The position numbers and the translations under genes are program-made. From contig OZ024849.1 in NCBI GenBank assembly GCA_964017145.1, positions 2,542,001-2,606,000 on the forward strand: a DNA stretch of 64,000 bases, in the 5' to 3' direction. A model generated the notes under the pieces. The model was not told the origin of the DNA. It saw only the letters and a list, made by a program, of their open reading frames with translations, and ran no database searches. Below, piece by piece: positions 50,895 through 62,949 of the stretch (position 1 is its first letter; each line of letters begins with the position of its first letter). This DNA is from Agrocybe praecox (lineage: Eukaryota; Basidiomycota; Agaricomycetes; Agaricales; Agrocybaceae).

Positions 50895-51934
50895 CTACAC
50901 GCATCTGTTATCTCCCGGAATCCCAGCCCCTCCAATTGATTCAGTGTTGTCAACAGGTCCAGGTACATCATCAAGTTGTTGCCGGGAACTAGATGATAGT
51001 CCAAGCGATGCCTCCTCTCCTGTGTAGTCCGTACCGTCAGAAATCACGAGTAAACGAGACACCATAAGTGTAGGTGCAATTCCCTTGAATATGATAGAAG
51101 TTAACAATGCTTCGTGAAAGAAAATTAAACATGCGACTGAACGGAACGCACCACCATCATGGAGGATATGTTCTGTATATAGGTCAAATATATAACCGCG
51201 TTTATATGTCCTGGCACTACTCCCGTTAAATCCACCAGACTCGCAAGCGCCATCAGACATGCAAAGATCGAATAGAGCGCGGAAGATTATATCAGAATAT
51301 CGACTATGTGCTTGTACCGGCGTCTAAAGTGATTGCTTCCCTGGGTATTCATGTAGATCCGGTGACATATAATCAAAGTCGGGGTTATGCTGGCTAAAAC
51401 CATTGAAATGTTTTCCAATGCGTTGAGAATACTCACGAGTCTTCTTGTTTCAAGGGTGTGGAATGGGTTAATGACTTCCCGCGTCTGGAATACAATGGTG
51501 GCAAGGCAAAAGGCTGTCAAATCCGAAGTACGTGTAAATTTTTTGATTTAAAGGAAGGGTAGAAGAACATATAATGACCTAATTCGACCGTGAAAAGGAT
51601 TAGCAATAGCACGAGCCACCTGACAGAATTACCAGTTGCGCGGAAACATCCCCAGATCTGTCAGGAACAAAGTAAGAACTTGTGAGATATACGGAAAGGG
51701 ACAGGGTGGATTCATGGGCATTACCATGAGTGCATCCGCAAGTAACACGGAAATATTTGAAAGGTTAACTCCGAGGGCCTGCATCCAGTATTGTGACGAT
51801 TCGAGGACTGGTCTAGAGACAGCTCCGTTAACAATTGAGCCCACTGAGTCTCCATGACTGCAAAGCACCAATGATGTAGTGTACCAGCCGATGTACGTCG
51901 GTATGGTGACTGTCTCAAGAGCAGGCTCCGACAA
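50895..51934 (-). pseudogene. Agaricomycete seven-transmembrane protein with a nonsense codon
   Basis: Spliced membrane protein of a large Agaricomycete family of unknown function. Recognisable parts in order: TIPTYIGWYTTSLVL near the N-terminus, ALGVNLSNISVLLADALM, then across an intron IWGCFRATGNS and the hydrophobic RWLVLLLILFTVEL. After another intron come ENISMVLASITPTLIICHRIY and YKHIVDILI. Directly after DILI the frame meets TAA (51287-51289) where the family has a Glu before SSALYSIF. The following codons do read SSALYSIFACLMALASL in the same frame. A last exon has GIAPTLMVSRLLVISDGT and an acidic tail ending at 50895. So a single GAA/GAG-to-TAA change truncates it. The first exon could not be fixed. 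Confidence 0.7.
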
Positions 51935-52690
51935 CCAGGATGCTCTGAATTAAATTTTTATACGGCAATTGATAACCTACTGGCCTTGACTTGTCAGTGT
52001 TGAGGGGAGCGTTGACGCCGGGGGGGCGCTTAATGAACCTTGCTACAAAACCAAACCATGTGACACTTTCATTGGTGGTTCGCGGCTCGCCCAACAAAAT
52101 GGCCACACAATCAAGGTTCGCGGTTCAAGGTTCAGCGCTCATTACTCCAAATAATGAGACTTTCTGAAAATTGACTGATACTATACTACAAAATTCTGAT
52201 AAAATTTTCGTGCGAAAGAGACGAGTAAAATGATGTGATTGTTGAAGGACTCCCGTCCCTCTGGCAATTGTCCCTGGTCCCGTGCCATACACAGCCAAAC
52301 AAATTAGTACGACAAAATCCTTGCCTTGTTCGATCTTCCGTCGATGTGGAGCGTGTGTTGGAAAGGAGGGATTGAGTAAGTGATGTTGGGGTTAGCATTG
52401 TTGAAGTCAAAGTTGAGTCGAGAAGACTCGAGTAATGTCGAGTAATGTCGGGATCAATGTCGATGGGGAAATGGGAAAGAAGAAAGGGTTAGAGATAGAG
52501 TTCGGGAATGGGTTAGGGAGCGGAAGGCGAAGGCAGAGGCTAAGGCAGGGGTATACAGAAGAGCCCTCACGCCCTTCCCGACGCTGCGTTCCTCTCTTGC
52601 TGCGTTCCTCTCTTATCACACAATAACAACGCCCACTGAATCAAGCGCACCAACAACCAATGCCCTCCGGAGCAGCGGTACTCTGACGAA
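51935..52690. other. upstream of the 7TM gene, mostly unassigned
   Basis: A first exon of the 7TM gene may lie here (a minus-strand open frame at 52106-51915 runs up to an acceptor-like site) but the frames do not join convincingly. From 52380 to 52620 short repeats of GTCGAGTAAT and TGCGTTCCTCTCTT occur. No other gene supported. Confidence 0.4.
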
Positions 52691-52716
52691 CCCCACCAGC
52701 CTTCTTCGCCGTCTTT

Positions 52717-52992
52717 CTAAACGCAGACCCCTTCTTCATCCTCCGGCCCATAAGAACTATATCTGCCACTTCTGGCTCGAGCGACGCGCGAATCCGGGAC
52801 TCGATCTGCTCGTGGAACCGTTTGTGAGTCGGTGAGAGAGCGTGGTGATAGTGATAAAGAGGAAAAGGCGCGTGTGAGGTTGCATTGGGAAAAAAGAGAA
52901 GAGGAGGTGGACTTACGTGCTGGAGGAGGCGACGCTGAAAGACGTTTGTGCACGGGGACGTAGACACCCGCAGACCGAGACGGCGAGCTCAT
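52717..52992 (-). CDS. small predicted protein with GVYVPVHKR motif (uncertain)
   Basis: Starts MSSPSRSAGVYVPVHKRLS at 52992; a GT-AG intron (GTAAGT at 52916) follows after 76 nt. Acceptors after CACGAG or CAGATC would both continue in a frame with arginine-rich sequence ending PEDEEGVCV at 52717. A motif of the form SAG-YVPVHRR begins many unnamed Agaricomycete proteins, from memory. The product would be only about 55-60 residues, so it may be the 5' remnant of a longer gene. Unidentified function. Confidence 0.35.
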   Translation of the reverse strand: MSSPSRSAGVYVPVHKRLSASPPPARKSTSSSLFSQCNLTRAFSSLSLSPRSLTDSQTVPRADRVPDSRVARARSGRYSSYGPEDEEGVCV

Positions 52993-52999
52993 GATCACG

Positions 53000-54150
53000 C
53001 TCGTCGTTGTGGAGGACGCCACAACCGAGGTGACTTTAGAAGAGGGGATGGAAATAGGGGGGAAGACATCGCGATTGGTTGGTAGTGGGTTATCCTGGTC
53101 CAAGGGGCCCTTATAGTGATACACACTGCACAGCGCCACGATATCATATTGACACGTTCGTTTTCGTTCTGTTCTTAGAAGATACATCGAGGAAGTTTCT
53201 AGAAGATAAGCGCCTGGAAGAATAAGGATAAGGCACCCCACAGCAGCAAAGGTACGTGGTTCCTCGCAAGCGTTATGGAAGCCTCTCGGTATGGCTCGGG
53301 AGTCGGTCGGCATAATATCCCATCATTTCCGGACTTTGCTTGCCGAATGCCGGGCCAAGGGACGGATGACACATTGCGATTGGTAATTCTGGTTCGATAC
53401 CTTTTGACGTCTTTCCTCCATCTGCTGCTGTCATACAAGTTCGTCTACTTATCGCTGCGCCGTTGTTGGAAAACGCTAGAAGGCGGGAATGTAGAGGGCC
53501 ATCATGAATCTCAGTCGGACTACGTGCCTTGACAGACGGCGCAGTACGCGCGCAGTGCGTTGAACGTTCGTTATGTTTCCTTTTCATGGGGACATTACCA
53601 TTACAATTCAACTCCACCTACGACACGTCCAACTACTCGCAATACAATCACCGCAACAAGGTCGTGGTACGTCTAGCCATCAGCGCACGAGGTGGCTCCA
53701 TGCGCTCCTAGCATACTTGATGGATATCAGGCATCGACTATTGTTTCGATGATTCGAACCTTCCTCTTCTCGTGTCAATTTCCATCAATATCGCTCATCC
53801 ATCACCCTCGTGGTATTTCTTCCTGTGTCTTGTTCTCATTCTTGTTCTCTGTCCTGTCCTGCCTTGTCCTGTCTTGCTATCATGCCTCAACTTGTCTCGT
53901 GTCTCGTCTACCTTACACTTTCCCGGAGATACCTTCTTATCCGCGACGTGGCTGTTACACCTCTCATCTTCACCAATACACCCTTCGAACGGTGCTCGAG
54001 CATACTACCTCTGCGTGATCGCTCTGTGCGCATCGTATCTCCCCCACCTCCTGCTTCGCCTTCTCTTCTGCTTAGCTTCCCACCGCATATCCGCCGCCGG
54101 TCACCGGGGAACTGCGGATAGGACCGGGAATTGAAATAAACCTGGCAATC
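53000..54150. other. intergenic, no supported gene
   Basis: Contains CT-rich plus-strand sequence at 53760-54080 (GTCTTGTTCTCATTC and similar) with several overlapping serine/proline frames. A minus-strand frame (53199-53617) shows no family feature. It looks like promoter and leader sequence. Confidence 0.35.
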
Positions 54151-54172
54151 TAACATGAATAGATCAACGATT

Positions 54173-54677
54173 TTCCTGACAGAAAGATTAACTTTATGCC
54201 AAACCCTCCGGACGAAGAACTCTTACAGATTTGTAACGCTTGAGAGCCAGCTACATTTGGTTTGGACCAACAAGACTTACTCGACGAATCGTATCGCAAA
54301 GCAGGAAAGCTGGACACGGCCAAAATTTCTATCAATTTCTCTCCCACGACGTCGGGTGCGGTCGATTTTTTACAAGCTCAATGTGTATGGTATGTCTACA
54401 AATCAATTCTCTCCATGCCATTTTCACTTTCTCTACGTCAGGACGTGGATCTTTCTTCAAGACACATGTTGATACTCCGCGCGGCGATAACATGTTCAGG
54501 TCTTTGGTCATTGTTCTCCCTACCAAGCATGAGGGTGGATCTTTGGTGCTCAGATACCAGGCTAACAAGGAATCCGTTTACGAATATACAGCCTCTTCAG
54601 TATCATCTCAAGCCACGGACTCGATTCGGAAAAGTGTGGTACAAGTACAAGCAAATCTACGCATTGTCCACTCTTAA
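54173..54677 (+). pseudogene. 2OG-Fe(II) oxygenase-like (prolyl 4-hydroxylase type) fragment
   Basis: Similar to a family of large basidiomycete proteins with a prolyl 4-hydroxylase-type domain. Visible parts: EELLQICNA, an in-frame TGA (54242-54244) where a Cys codon is expected, then EPATFGLDQQDLLDESYRKA and FSPTTSG. A frame change with about 25 residues missing follows, then YKLNVYG, an intron (GTATGT at about 54389 to CGTCAG), and GSFFKTHVDTPRGDNMF. That last part contains the iron-binding H-x-D. The text then continues with LVIVLPTKHEGGSLVLR and stops at 54677, far short of the usual length and without the distal iron-binding His. One nonsense codon, one deletion and truncation make it a clear pseudogene. 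Confidence 0.7.
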
Positions 54678-57554
54678 CTGATTGCTTCATTCTATTCTCA
54701 GCAACAAGTTACGAGACTGTACGAGACTCATGCAGGAACGATACCGTACCAAAAAAAAAACGGTGGGCCGAAATAGTCAAATTAAACGACCACATTGCGT
54801 TATAAATTCATTCACGCAGTGTACATGCTACAATCCGATCTAAAGTCATCGCTGAGGTTCTTGAAGGATATCAAATGAAAGATCCGTCAAAAAATCGGAG
54901 ACTCACTGATTATTCTCGGCTCCCATTACATCCGATATGCCCAAATTCAATACAACATTGCAACTCCGACGGCCTGGCGGAGTTTGATTATATTCGGGGA
55001 TGTCGGTCCTCGCATTCAATATTCAATATTCAATGCCAGCAAGCTTCCCATTTTTTCCCTTCTGCATGCCCCTCTCAGTTCACTGCACGGCGCTCACCCT
55101 CTATCTCGCTCGTCCAGTTCAGCGGTGCTTTCCTCCTTCTTTTCCTGTCACACATCACACAACGCAAATTGGATTTACGACTAGGACCATTTCGAAGGGA
55201 CAACATGTTCCCCGAAAGTCGCATGTACCCTTTCCCAATCATGCATGCGCTTTCAATGTCGTTATATGATTCATATGCCCAGTGCCAGCCCATCTACCCC
55301 TTGTTCTTTATTTGTTTCCTTTCTCACACCGCGTAGCTTTTCGTTTGTGCTGGGGATTCGAATGGTTCAAATCATCGACCGCAAGGGTGGAACATGGGAT
55401 TGTTTGGGGATACACAATACGGCGCGCTGAGTAAGCCTTCTCATTGGGAGTGCTGGAGGGTAGTGATGGGGTTGAAGCTAGGGATCGTGAAGGTGCATTG
55501 ATTGGGTGGGGTTGGGATGCCATAGATGATGGAGGATGGCTCTGTCGCCAACTCTCTCTGAAGTTCGGATGATGTTGCGTCCAATCAATAAATGGAGCTG
55601 ATTTGGATCAGATGGAGATGGGTGGGCAGGGCAAGAGAAAGGGGGACCGTTTTTGATCGTCTGGGCAGGCATTAACTGCAGGGAGGTGGATCATGGATCA
55701 TGGATCATGTTTGACAATGGGATTGATGATCGCACGGTATGGCTCAGAGAACGCGTAGCAGTCATCAGCGTCAAGCTATTAACTCGCCACTGATCATCGT
55801 TGGAACTCGGGATCGTATCCGTATGTTCTCAGGTTCCTCTGCTCACTTTGTTCTTGACATTCGTTTCGTTTCTCTTCTCTTTTCTTCTTCTATTTATCAT
55901 TAGCCATAACTCCCACTCCATTTCACCCTCTCAAATGACACTTGTCAATCACGGTGCTCTGCTCCCTAGCTCACAACCAGGCCTTGACTTGACCGCTAGT
56001 CGAGTCCTTCTGCACATTTATCTTTCTGAACAATTATATGTTGGATTCGATAGCGCTGGTCTCTACCCGAGACCTGGTTAGTCAAGCGTGGGCGGTATGT
56101 GGTTATCCGATTGCATCAGGGCTGGATGGCCACACGGGGAATATCAACGATGCGCAGACAGCAGCTGGGCTCAGTGGTGCTATGTCTGTGGTCTCTGCAT
56201 CGCTTGGTACTATCTGCCAGGTCCTGCCATCCATGACCTCGTGCTCTCTGTTCCATGATATACGCATCCACGCATTGGAGTTCTGCACTTCAATTAGATT
56301 TGTATCATATGTTTGTTGTATAGGAGATAAACGAATAACACTGATCATCAGTTTATTGTTTGACAAATTTACTCGGTCCGCAGATGACCGCATAGTAAGG
56401 ATTAATAAATGCACGGGATTCTTCCATGCTTTTTGTATGTAAACTACGGCGCCCGATATAAAACACAATAAGGAGAAAAGAATCGCTTGCGTACAAGTTC
56501 ATTTGATCATGCAGATTGTGTTCGATACGGGTCTGATAATTTTTCTCGTACACCCGGAGTGTGGATAAATACGGGTCAAGCTTTTGGGAAATGAAGCAAA
56601 AATCACCAACGCCACTACATTGTTAAACTCCCTCGTTCGAGGCTCCTAGCCACACTCGTCTATATCCAACATTGCAATGGGTCATCAACACCACCCACCT
56701 TCCATCATCATCGTATTCCACATTCATCCAATATTTCACATCAAGATAACATTCAGCACCGTCTTCGATCACCTTTCAAGCTATTGAGTCGCATATCGGC
56801 ACAGCGTATCAAGTGCTTTTACCCGCTGCCGCTTCCCTGTTACTTCAGGTTCATTCGACGGGATACCGACGAGGACAAGCGGGCGCAGCCGGATGCAACG
56901 AGATTCATTATCACTAGGATACTGACAGGATGTCTCAGGCTGGTAGTGCTCGTGTCAGGCCATATCACGGATGTTGAAGACGAGGCGAGGAGGGTGCAGG
57001 AAGGTTCTGCTCCTGTGAAGTGGACCTTGCTGGAGAAATCAGGTGTTCGGTTTCTGGGATGTGCTGTCTTCTCAAATTAATTGGATCGTGGTTGTTCTTA
57101 CGTTTAACTATGTATATTCTACTTTTGTTGCTAATACATCATGAGTACAGTGTATGACCCAAGCAAAAAATATGTAGCTCATTTCTTCGAGCCGGCCCTC
57201 TGCACCTTTTCGCTTGGTATCTTCGTGTATTGCGTCGTTTTTGATTTTATACATGTATTTTGTTCAATATTGTGCCGTTGGATATTTTTTAGTATTTCCA
57301 AACATCTCTTACATATTCTCAACCCCATGCTGTGCACCTAGCGAGTACTAAGCGAGAGCAGGCCGGCTGTCACCGGCATCTCGGAACGAGAGGTTTCTAA
57401 TTTAGGATTACGATCACATAAGCAGGTTCGAATTAAATTTAGGAACAGCCTTCTTGATTTGCAACCCCGGTTCACCTTTGGATTTGAATTTGAGGACGTA
57501 CGCTGAGCAATTGATACCCGCGCAACAGTTTACCTTCAAGGCAAAGCACACTTT
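54678..57554. other. long intergenic stretch, no gene I can name
   Basis: Plus-strand open frames at 55800-56081 and 56784-57080 are the best candidates. The first has a hydrophobic N-terminus (LLTLFLTFVSFLFSFLLLF), the second no motif. Neither joins to other exons convincingly and I recognise no family. A GATCATGGATCATGGATCATG triplet lies near 55690. Treat the genes here as unproven. Confidence 0.35.
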
Positions 57555-59781
57555 ATGAGTATCGACAACTCAGAAAGTCGAGAAAGTTTGGCCGGAGAAA
57601 AGGTACGTACGTACACGTAACATATTGTGAAGCAAACATTAATTCACTGATTCTTCGCGTCATATTATGAAGTTGTGGAACATTGGGGACCCATTCAAGT
57701 ATCCAATACCAGGAGATGGAGAACATTGGAAAGCACTGCTGGAACCACTGATCGAAAAAGATAGAATTCAGTGTGCTGCATGGAGGGAGGAAGCCAACAA
57801 TCTGGTCGTTTTTGTGGGTACCCCTCTGCTCATGGCTCAGTACATACTCAATAACTCAATTTTCACTCCTATCATACTAAAGGCTGGTCTGTTCTCTAGT
57901 GTTCTGTCTGCGTTTGTCGTCCAGACCATTCAGAACCTACAAGAAGATCCGAGCAACCAAATAACAACACTGCTTACTCAAATCGCTCAGAATATGAACG
58001 GCACACAGAGCAATACTACACTCGCTGTACCCGATCTTACAAACACTTTTACGCCTTCGCGTTCCTCGGTTCGCGTCAACGCCGTCTGGCTCATTAGCCT
58101 CATATTTAGCCTTACTACAGTCCTCATTTCCATCGTCGCTCTGCAATGGCTAAGGGAGCACCAGAACTATCCTCTGTCAGCTACTGCAAAGGATAAATTT
58201 GCCCTTTTTTATATGCGACAAGAAGGCATCCGTAAATGGCACGTTCCGGGTATATTTGCCACAATTCCAGTCTTCCTCCTCCTCGCCGTAACTCTATTTT
58301 TGGTTGGTCTGGTCGACTTCGTCTTGGGATTCACCACGGGATTATCTATTCCCGTCGTTGCTGTGACATGTATACCGTTGGTCTTCATAGTTGCAACCAC
58401 CTGTCTTCCGTCGCTTCAAATTTTCTATGACAGCATTACTGCCACCACCGATGCTACTAGCAAACCACCTTCCCAATGCCCCTACAAATCTACTCAATCA
58501 TGGTTGCTTCATAGAGTGGCAACAATATCGTCTCCCGTGTTCCTGTTACATTTGGTCCCTATGGTACTTACCTGTTTGGTTATAGGTTTCCTTCGAAGGC
58601 CTATACAAACTATCCGAGAGTACCACAAAGTCCGCCCTGGGCTGCTTTTCTTCTTCAAAAGAAGATGGTATCGACGCCTTTACGTTGATCTTTATTATTT
58701 CTGGAACACTAGTTCTTGGATGTCCCTCGATACCCAGTGGCTAATGTTCCGATCGTTATACGTTATTCCAGCAGATACGCCTGGATATTCGTACTGGGGA
58801 GATTTACATAGCATCCCTCGGTCAATGTATGACTGTACTCGAGGCATCTTGGACATTCAGTCCGCACTGTCTATGACGAACATGATGAACATGAAAGAGG
58901 AAGATATGCTATTCAAATTATATCACGGCGTAAAAGATTTGGTCAACCAACTTATTGAGGATGCGGACCCTTATGCACACTGTGTCCACGACCTCATTCA
59001 CAACTACAGGAGTGACTTACCTAACGCTCCGATCCCTCTATCCGGTATATTCGAACGGGTATTTACGTCACCCCAGAAAGATCTGATTAAAGAGGAAACT
59101 CTCTTTATTTTCCTTCACCAGGTCCCTCAGCATTTATCTGCTGTTGTGCGTAATCATACACACGAGCTTCATGCTCGGCTTATAAATTACCCACTCGTCC
59201 ATATTCAGCACCCACATCGTCGAATCGTACATTCCAGGCTACCAGATTATCTCCTACACCCAGGCTGGGAGCGACAGCTCGGGCCAAATCCATTTATAAC
59301 TCAACAGGACAGCATCCAAGTGCAATACGCTCAGACAATTCGCAGGATCTTTGACCTCATAGCATACAAGCAAATTCCGGAAAGTGTACTTCAAGGGCCA
59401 TTCTTTTTGGACGTCGTTTCCTTTCTATCAAGTTCCAGCTCCCTTCAATCGGAAGATGAAACAATCCGTACAACCGAACATCTTACTGCATTGATTAGGG
59501 GACGACTCGGTGAGCGGAACCAGAACATGCACTCCAACATGTTATTCTACGCCACTGCACTGTACACAAAGGCGTTATCGAAGATGAATGGACCTCACAT
59601 CTATTCATCTCATCTTGATGCTCATGAAGAATCGATGCTGGACCTCATGGATACGTTACGTTCTTATTCAAAACATACAGATAATTATACAAGCGACGAA
59701 CTATCTACGTTATTAAGGATACCTAACCTTCCGCCTGTAGGTCAGACTGAAGGGACTTGGTGGGATTTCATGCAAAGGTGA
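57555..59781 (+). CDS. DUF6535-type multi-pass membrane protein
   Basis: Exon 1 (57555-57602, 16 codons, MSIDNSESRESLAGEK) splices across a 70-nt intron (57603-57672) to a single long exon, giving about 718 residues. The N-terminal third is the DUF6535 domain of Agaricomycetes: GEHWKALLEPLIEKDRIQCA, then hydrophobic segments VVFVGTPLLMAQYIL, AGLFSSVLSAFVVQTIQNLQ, NAVWLISLIFSLTTVLISIVALQWL and a long pair at FATIPVFLLLAVTLFLVGLVDFVL and IPVVAVTCIPLVFIVATTCL. The remaining 430 residues are soluble and variable. The in-frame ATG inside the intron end (57667) is an unlikely start, because exon 1 has a good start and a consensus donor. Function unknown; membrane location is inferred. Confidence 0.85.
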
Positions 59782-61334
59782 TCGGATTATGCGAAGTAAA
59801 CGTAGCCTCAGTTATTTTTATTTATCAATTTACAGGCAGGGATGCAAAACTTTCCAAGGAAATGGAATGGGCAAAAGGAAAACAGCGAATACTAGCGAAC
59901 AGCGGGTGCTCGCTAGCCTTCGCTGATGCTTGCTAGCGTCGGAGTTTAAAATACCCTGATGGGTCAACTTAAATTATCTGTCTCCTTATTTGTTCGCCTT
60001 CCATGATGTATTACACCTAGTAAATGATTTCTCTGCAGCTATTAGTACCAGCACTACATAAATTCATAATTTTGTGCTACAAGGACGCCTGGTACAGCTT
60101 GTGCGCCCACCTTGGTGCAAAGAATGTGTTCAAAATAGACATGTGTCACGGCCCGGTTTAATTTTGGTCGCAAAACACATGTAGGTCTGACTCACAGAGA
60201 TACTACCCAGTGCTAATAGCCATATACATAGATCCATAATCGAGTAGAAGAACCAAAACCGCCATATATAACATTAAAATTACGTTCATAGACGCTGATT
60301 TGCATGAGTGCTCGTTAAGTTACTCGCTGATGCTCGGCAGTCTCGCTAGTGTTTGCTAGCTTGCTCGCTAAAAGATGTGTGCCCAAGCAGAATAAAGCCT
60401 GCACAAGATGCACATTGTGGCAATTCAGTACCAGGACTATCCGCTACCATCCGTCGCATCCGGAGTCGTATAGATTAGATTAATTTGTGATCAGATGTCT
60501 GACGTCCCAACGCGCCCTGCCAGCGGTCAGCACACATTCAGATGTTCGGGAGTTCAAACTCCACCGAAGCACAAGTTACACATACCCCACTACCAGAAGC
60601 AAGGAATACTATTCGGTTAAGTGGAATGAAATGTGCACGTCCGAGGAACCTATTAGTAACCCGAGTCGATCGCAGGGATCTACTTTTTTTCCAAAATATT
60701 ATCGGATCGTCCTCATTATTTTATACATCGTAGTGGCAGATCACGTAAAAAATCGTCCAAAATACGTCAGAGACAGTGGAATTAGAGTTGATAATGTACA
60801 TGCAGTACGACAATTGCCAATCGAAGACGTTGATATTTTTATCGCGCAAGAACCACAGGCGTAAAAATGACTACAAAGGCAACGAAAGAACTGCGCCGCC
60901 CGCTATATCCTATACCTGGCTGTAGGTTAAATCAAATTTCAAAAGGACTCGATGAGATTCTCACATTTCAATTGCTGGACCAAGCAGGCTGCCAGTCACC
61001 CGGGAGCAACCACTAACCGGGCGAATCAGACATCATCTAATCTAATCTGCTTCTTGCTGATATGACAAGGAGTTATTTATATGTAAATTATCGATATAGC
61101 AGGCAAGGCCGTTCTTCGCGTTCGCTGTCAACGTGTGAGAACTTGTCTATCTAATGACATCCACTTCCTGACTCCAGCGAGCGCAAAGTCATTCGGTGAC
61201 AATTGGCACCGACTTCATTAGACAGATATTAACGTAGCCCTCACGTATGTTACGAGTTATTTTTCTATATAAACCCCACAAATTCGCCTTTCTTCAACAG
61301 CACTAAACTCTCAAAACTATCAGCACTTTTCAAC
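59782..61334. other. intergenic; possible small gene at 60487-60864 not supported
   Basis: An AGCGAACAGCGGGTGCTCGC / GCTAGCCTTCGCTGATGCTTG patch at 59890-59940 and a related one at 60310-60365 (CTCGCTGATGCTCGGCAGTC, TAGTGTTTGCTAGC) repeat a CTCGCTAG-like word. The 125-codon plus frame at 60487 has no conserved feature. AATCTAATCTG occurs near 61037. Confidence 0.35.
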
Positions 61335-62546
61335 ATGCCAGCTTCTGTTGTCATCACACCCCCTTGCATTCCATCCACGGTGCAGGATGATATGGCCCAA
61401 ACTACATCCAAGAGCGGCGATCCTTTCGTCAAAGACATATTAATCCAGTTTTTCAGAGACATCGACTACGTTCGAGAGGACCCCATCCCCGACGATAATG
61501 TATCGTACCTAGCCTTGAAGAAGGAATTTTCTCCTTATAACACTGGTCGTTGGTTTGATGCCCTCTGTCGCCGTTGTGCACTAGTGGCCGAAGTAAGAAA
61601 CATTCTTATACTATAATACAGAGCTTCAGTTGATGATATATTCGATCATAGCTCACGTATCGCGGACATTCGGACGACGTGCGCATTATCGTCTCGAGGT
61701 GCACCTGGTGAATAATTTACAGACTATCGTATAGAATTTGAGTGATAAGGAAATCGTCTCTAGGTTTCTTCTTTACATAGACGACGGGCGAAGATTCCCC
61801 GACTACCTTATGGACTTTCAAAAGCGTGTCCTAACAGAGACTACTAACAGTCCACAAGACGACTTCTTCAAAGCTCACCGCGACTTCCTCACTGATTTCT
61901 ATCAGCTTTTCGATCCAGTGGTGGCCAACTGCATCATCCTTTCTTGCCTCGACTTTGTTAACGGTTGTGTCTTGGAAGAAATGCAAACAATTCGCAGCAT
62001 GAAATTAACCGAGGCATCTCAATCTTGGCCCTACTTTTTACGAAAGAAGACGGGACACGCACACGCGTACGCCTTTATGCTCTTCCCGAAGGAGGCGGCA
62101 TTGGATATGTCGACCTATATACATGCCGTCGACGACATGGTCGACTTCATAAACCTGGCCAACGACATACTATCGTAAGTCTTGCTGTTTCTTCCGAGCT
62201 GTATGCCAAGTTAAATCTCCATTCAGTTTTTACAAAGAAGATTTGGCGGGAGAAAAAAACAATTACGTCCACAATCGAGCCTTTGTTACGAAGAAAACCG
62301 TGCAGGAGACATTACAAGACATTGCGAATGAGGCGTTGGCGGCTAACAACCGAACTATCAAGGCCTTGGAATCTACGTCTTCCACAATTGCCTTGGAATA
62401 TTGGAAGCAGTATGTGAATGGCTATGTGTAAGAATGTCTATTTTTGCATGTATGTACCTATTATGCTGACTTGGCTTCATTACAGGGAATTCCATTTCAT
62501 AGAACCGCGATACCGTCTTCAAGAGCTAAAAATGGGTTATGACTAG
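61335..62546 (+). CDS. TRI5 (trichodiene synthase-like) sesquiterpene synthase
   Basis: Class I terpene synthase, expected to cyclise farnesyl diphosphate with Mg2+. Exons 61335-61592, 61652-61707, 61743-62174, 62227-62427 and 62486-62546 sum to 1008 nt, 335 residues plus stop. That is within the usual size of TRI5-type enzymes. The aspartate-rich motif is YIDDGRRFPD (about residue 113). The second metal-binding motif is assembled across intron 4, NDILS joined to FYKEDLAGEKNNYVHN, a clear NSE motif (N-D-x-x-S-x-x-x-E, with K before E) as in trichodiene synthase relatives. It ends with PRYRLQELKMGYD. The 35-nt intron at 61708 was chosen because it is the only choice that keeps frame. It could be longer if a nearby acceptor is used. 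The product cannot be told from sequence. Confidence 0.85.
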
Positions 62547-62625
62547 ATACTTCATTCATGTATTCATGTATGGGAGCAGCAACAATAACGATATGGCCTG
62601 AGTGTTCAATGTTCAACGCGATGGT

Positions 62626-62880
62626 TGTGAATATATATATATATACAACCGCGTGTAGTGTGGGATCGTTGCGTCTGTGTACAACCGCGCTCGCACGTTG
62701 CACGGTCGTGCATATACACAAACAGGTACGTGCGCTATGGTTGTGCACGTACACAACCGTGCTCGCACGTTGGATGGTTGTGCATATACACCACCGCGCT
62801 CGTATGTACGCTGGTTGTGTATATGCCCAACCACGCCGCATGTGGGATGTTTGGGAATAGCGTGGTTGTGTACACTAGAA
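62626..62880. repeat. imperfect tandem repeat of an ATACACAACCG-type unit
   Basis: Words such as GTTGTGCATATACAC, ACAACCGCGCTCGCACGTTG and GTTGTGTATATGCCC recur about every 55-65 bp four to five times, in alternating near-palindromic form (GGTTGTG and CACAACC). Preceded by a TATATATATATATACAACC run at 62630. Sits between the terpene synthase and the next gene. Confidence 0.7.
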
Positions 62881-62949
62881 CAAATAAAAATTATCCAAAA
62901 CATGAATATGATATCAATACCTTGTCTCTGACTTGTTCCTATACACTGC

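Noticed and set aside
60540..60570. GAGTTCAAACTCC, resembling a tRNA T-arm
   Set aside because: No matching A box, anticodon stem or acceptor stem at the right distance upstream.
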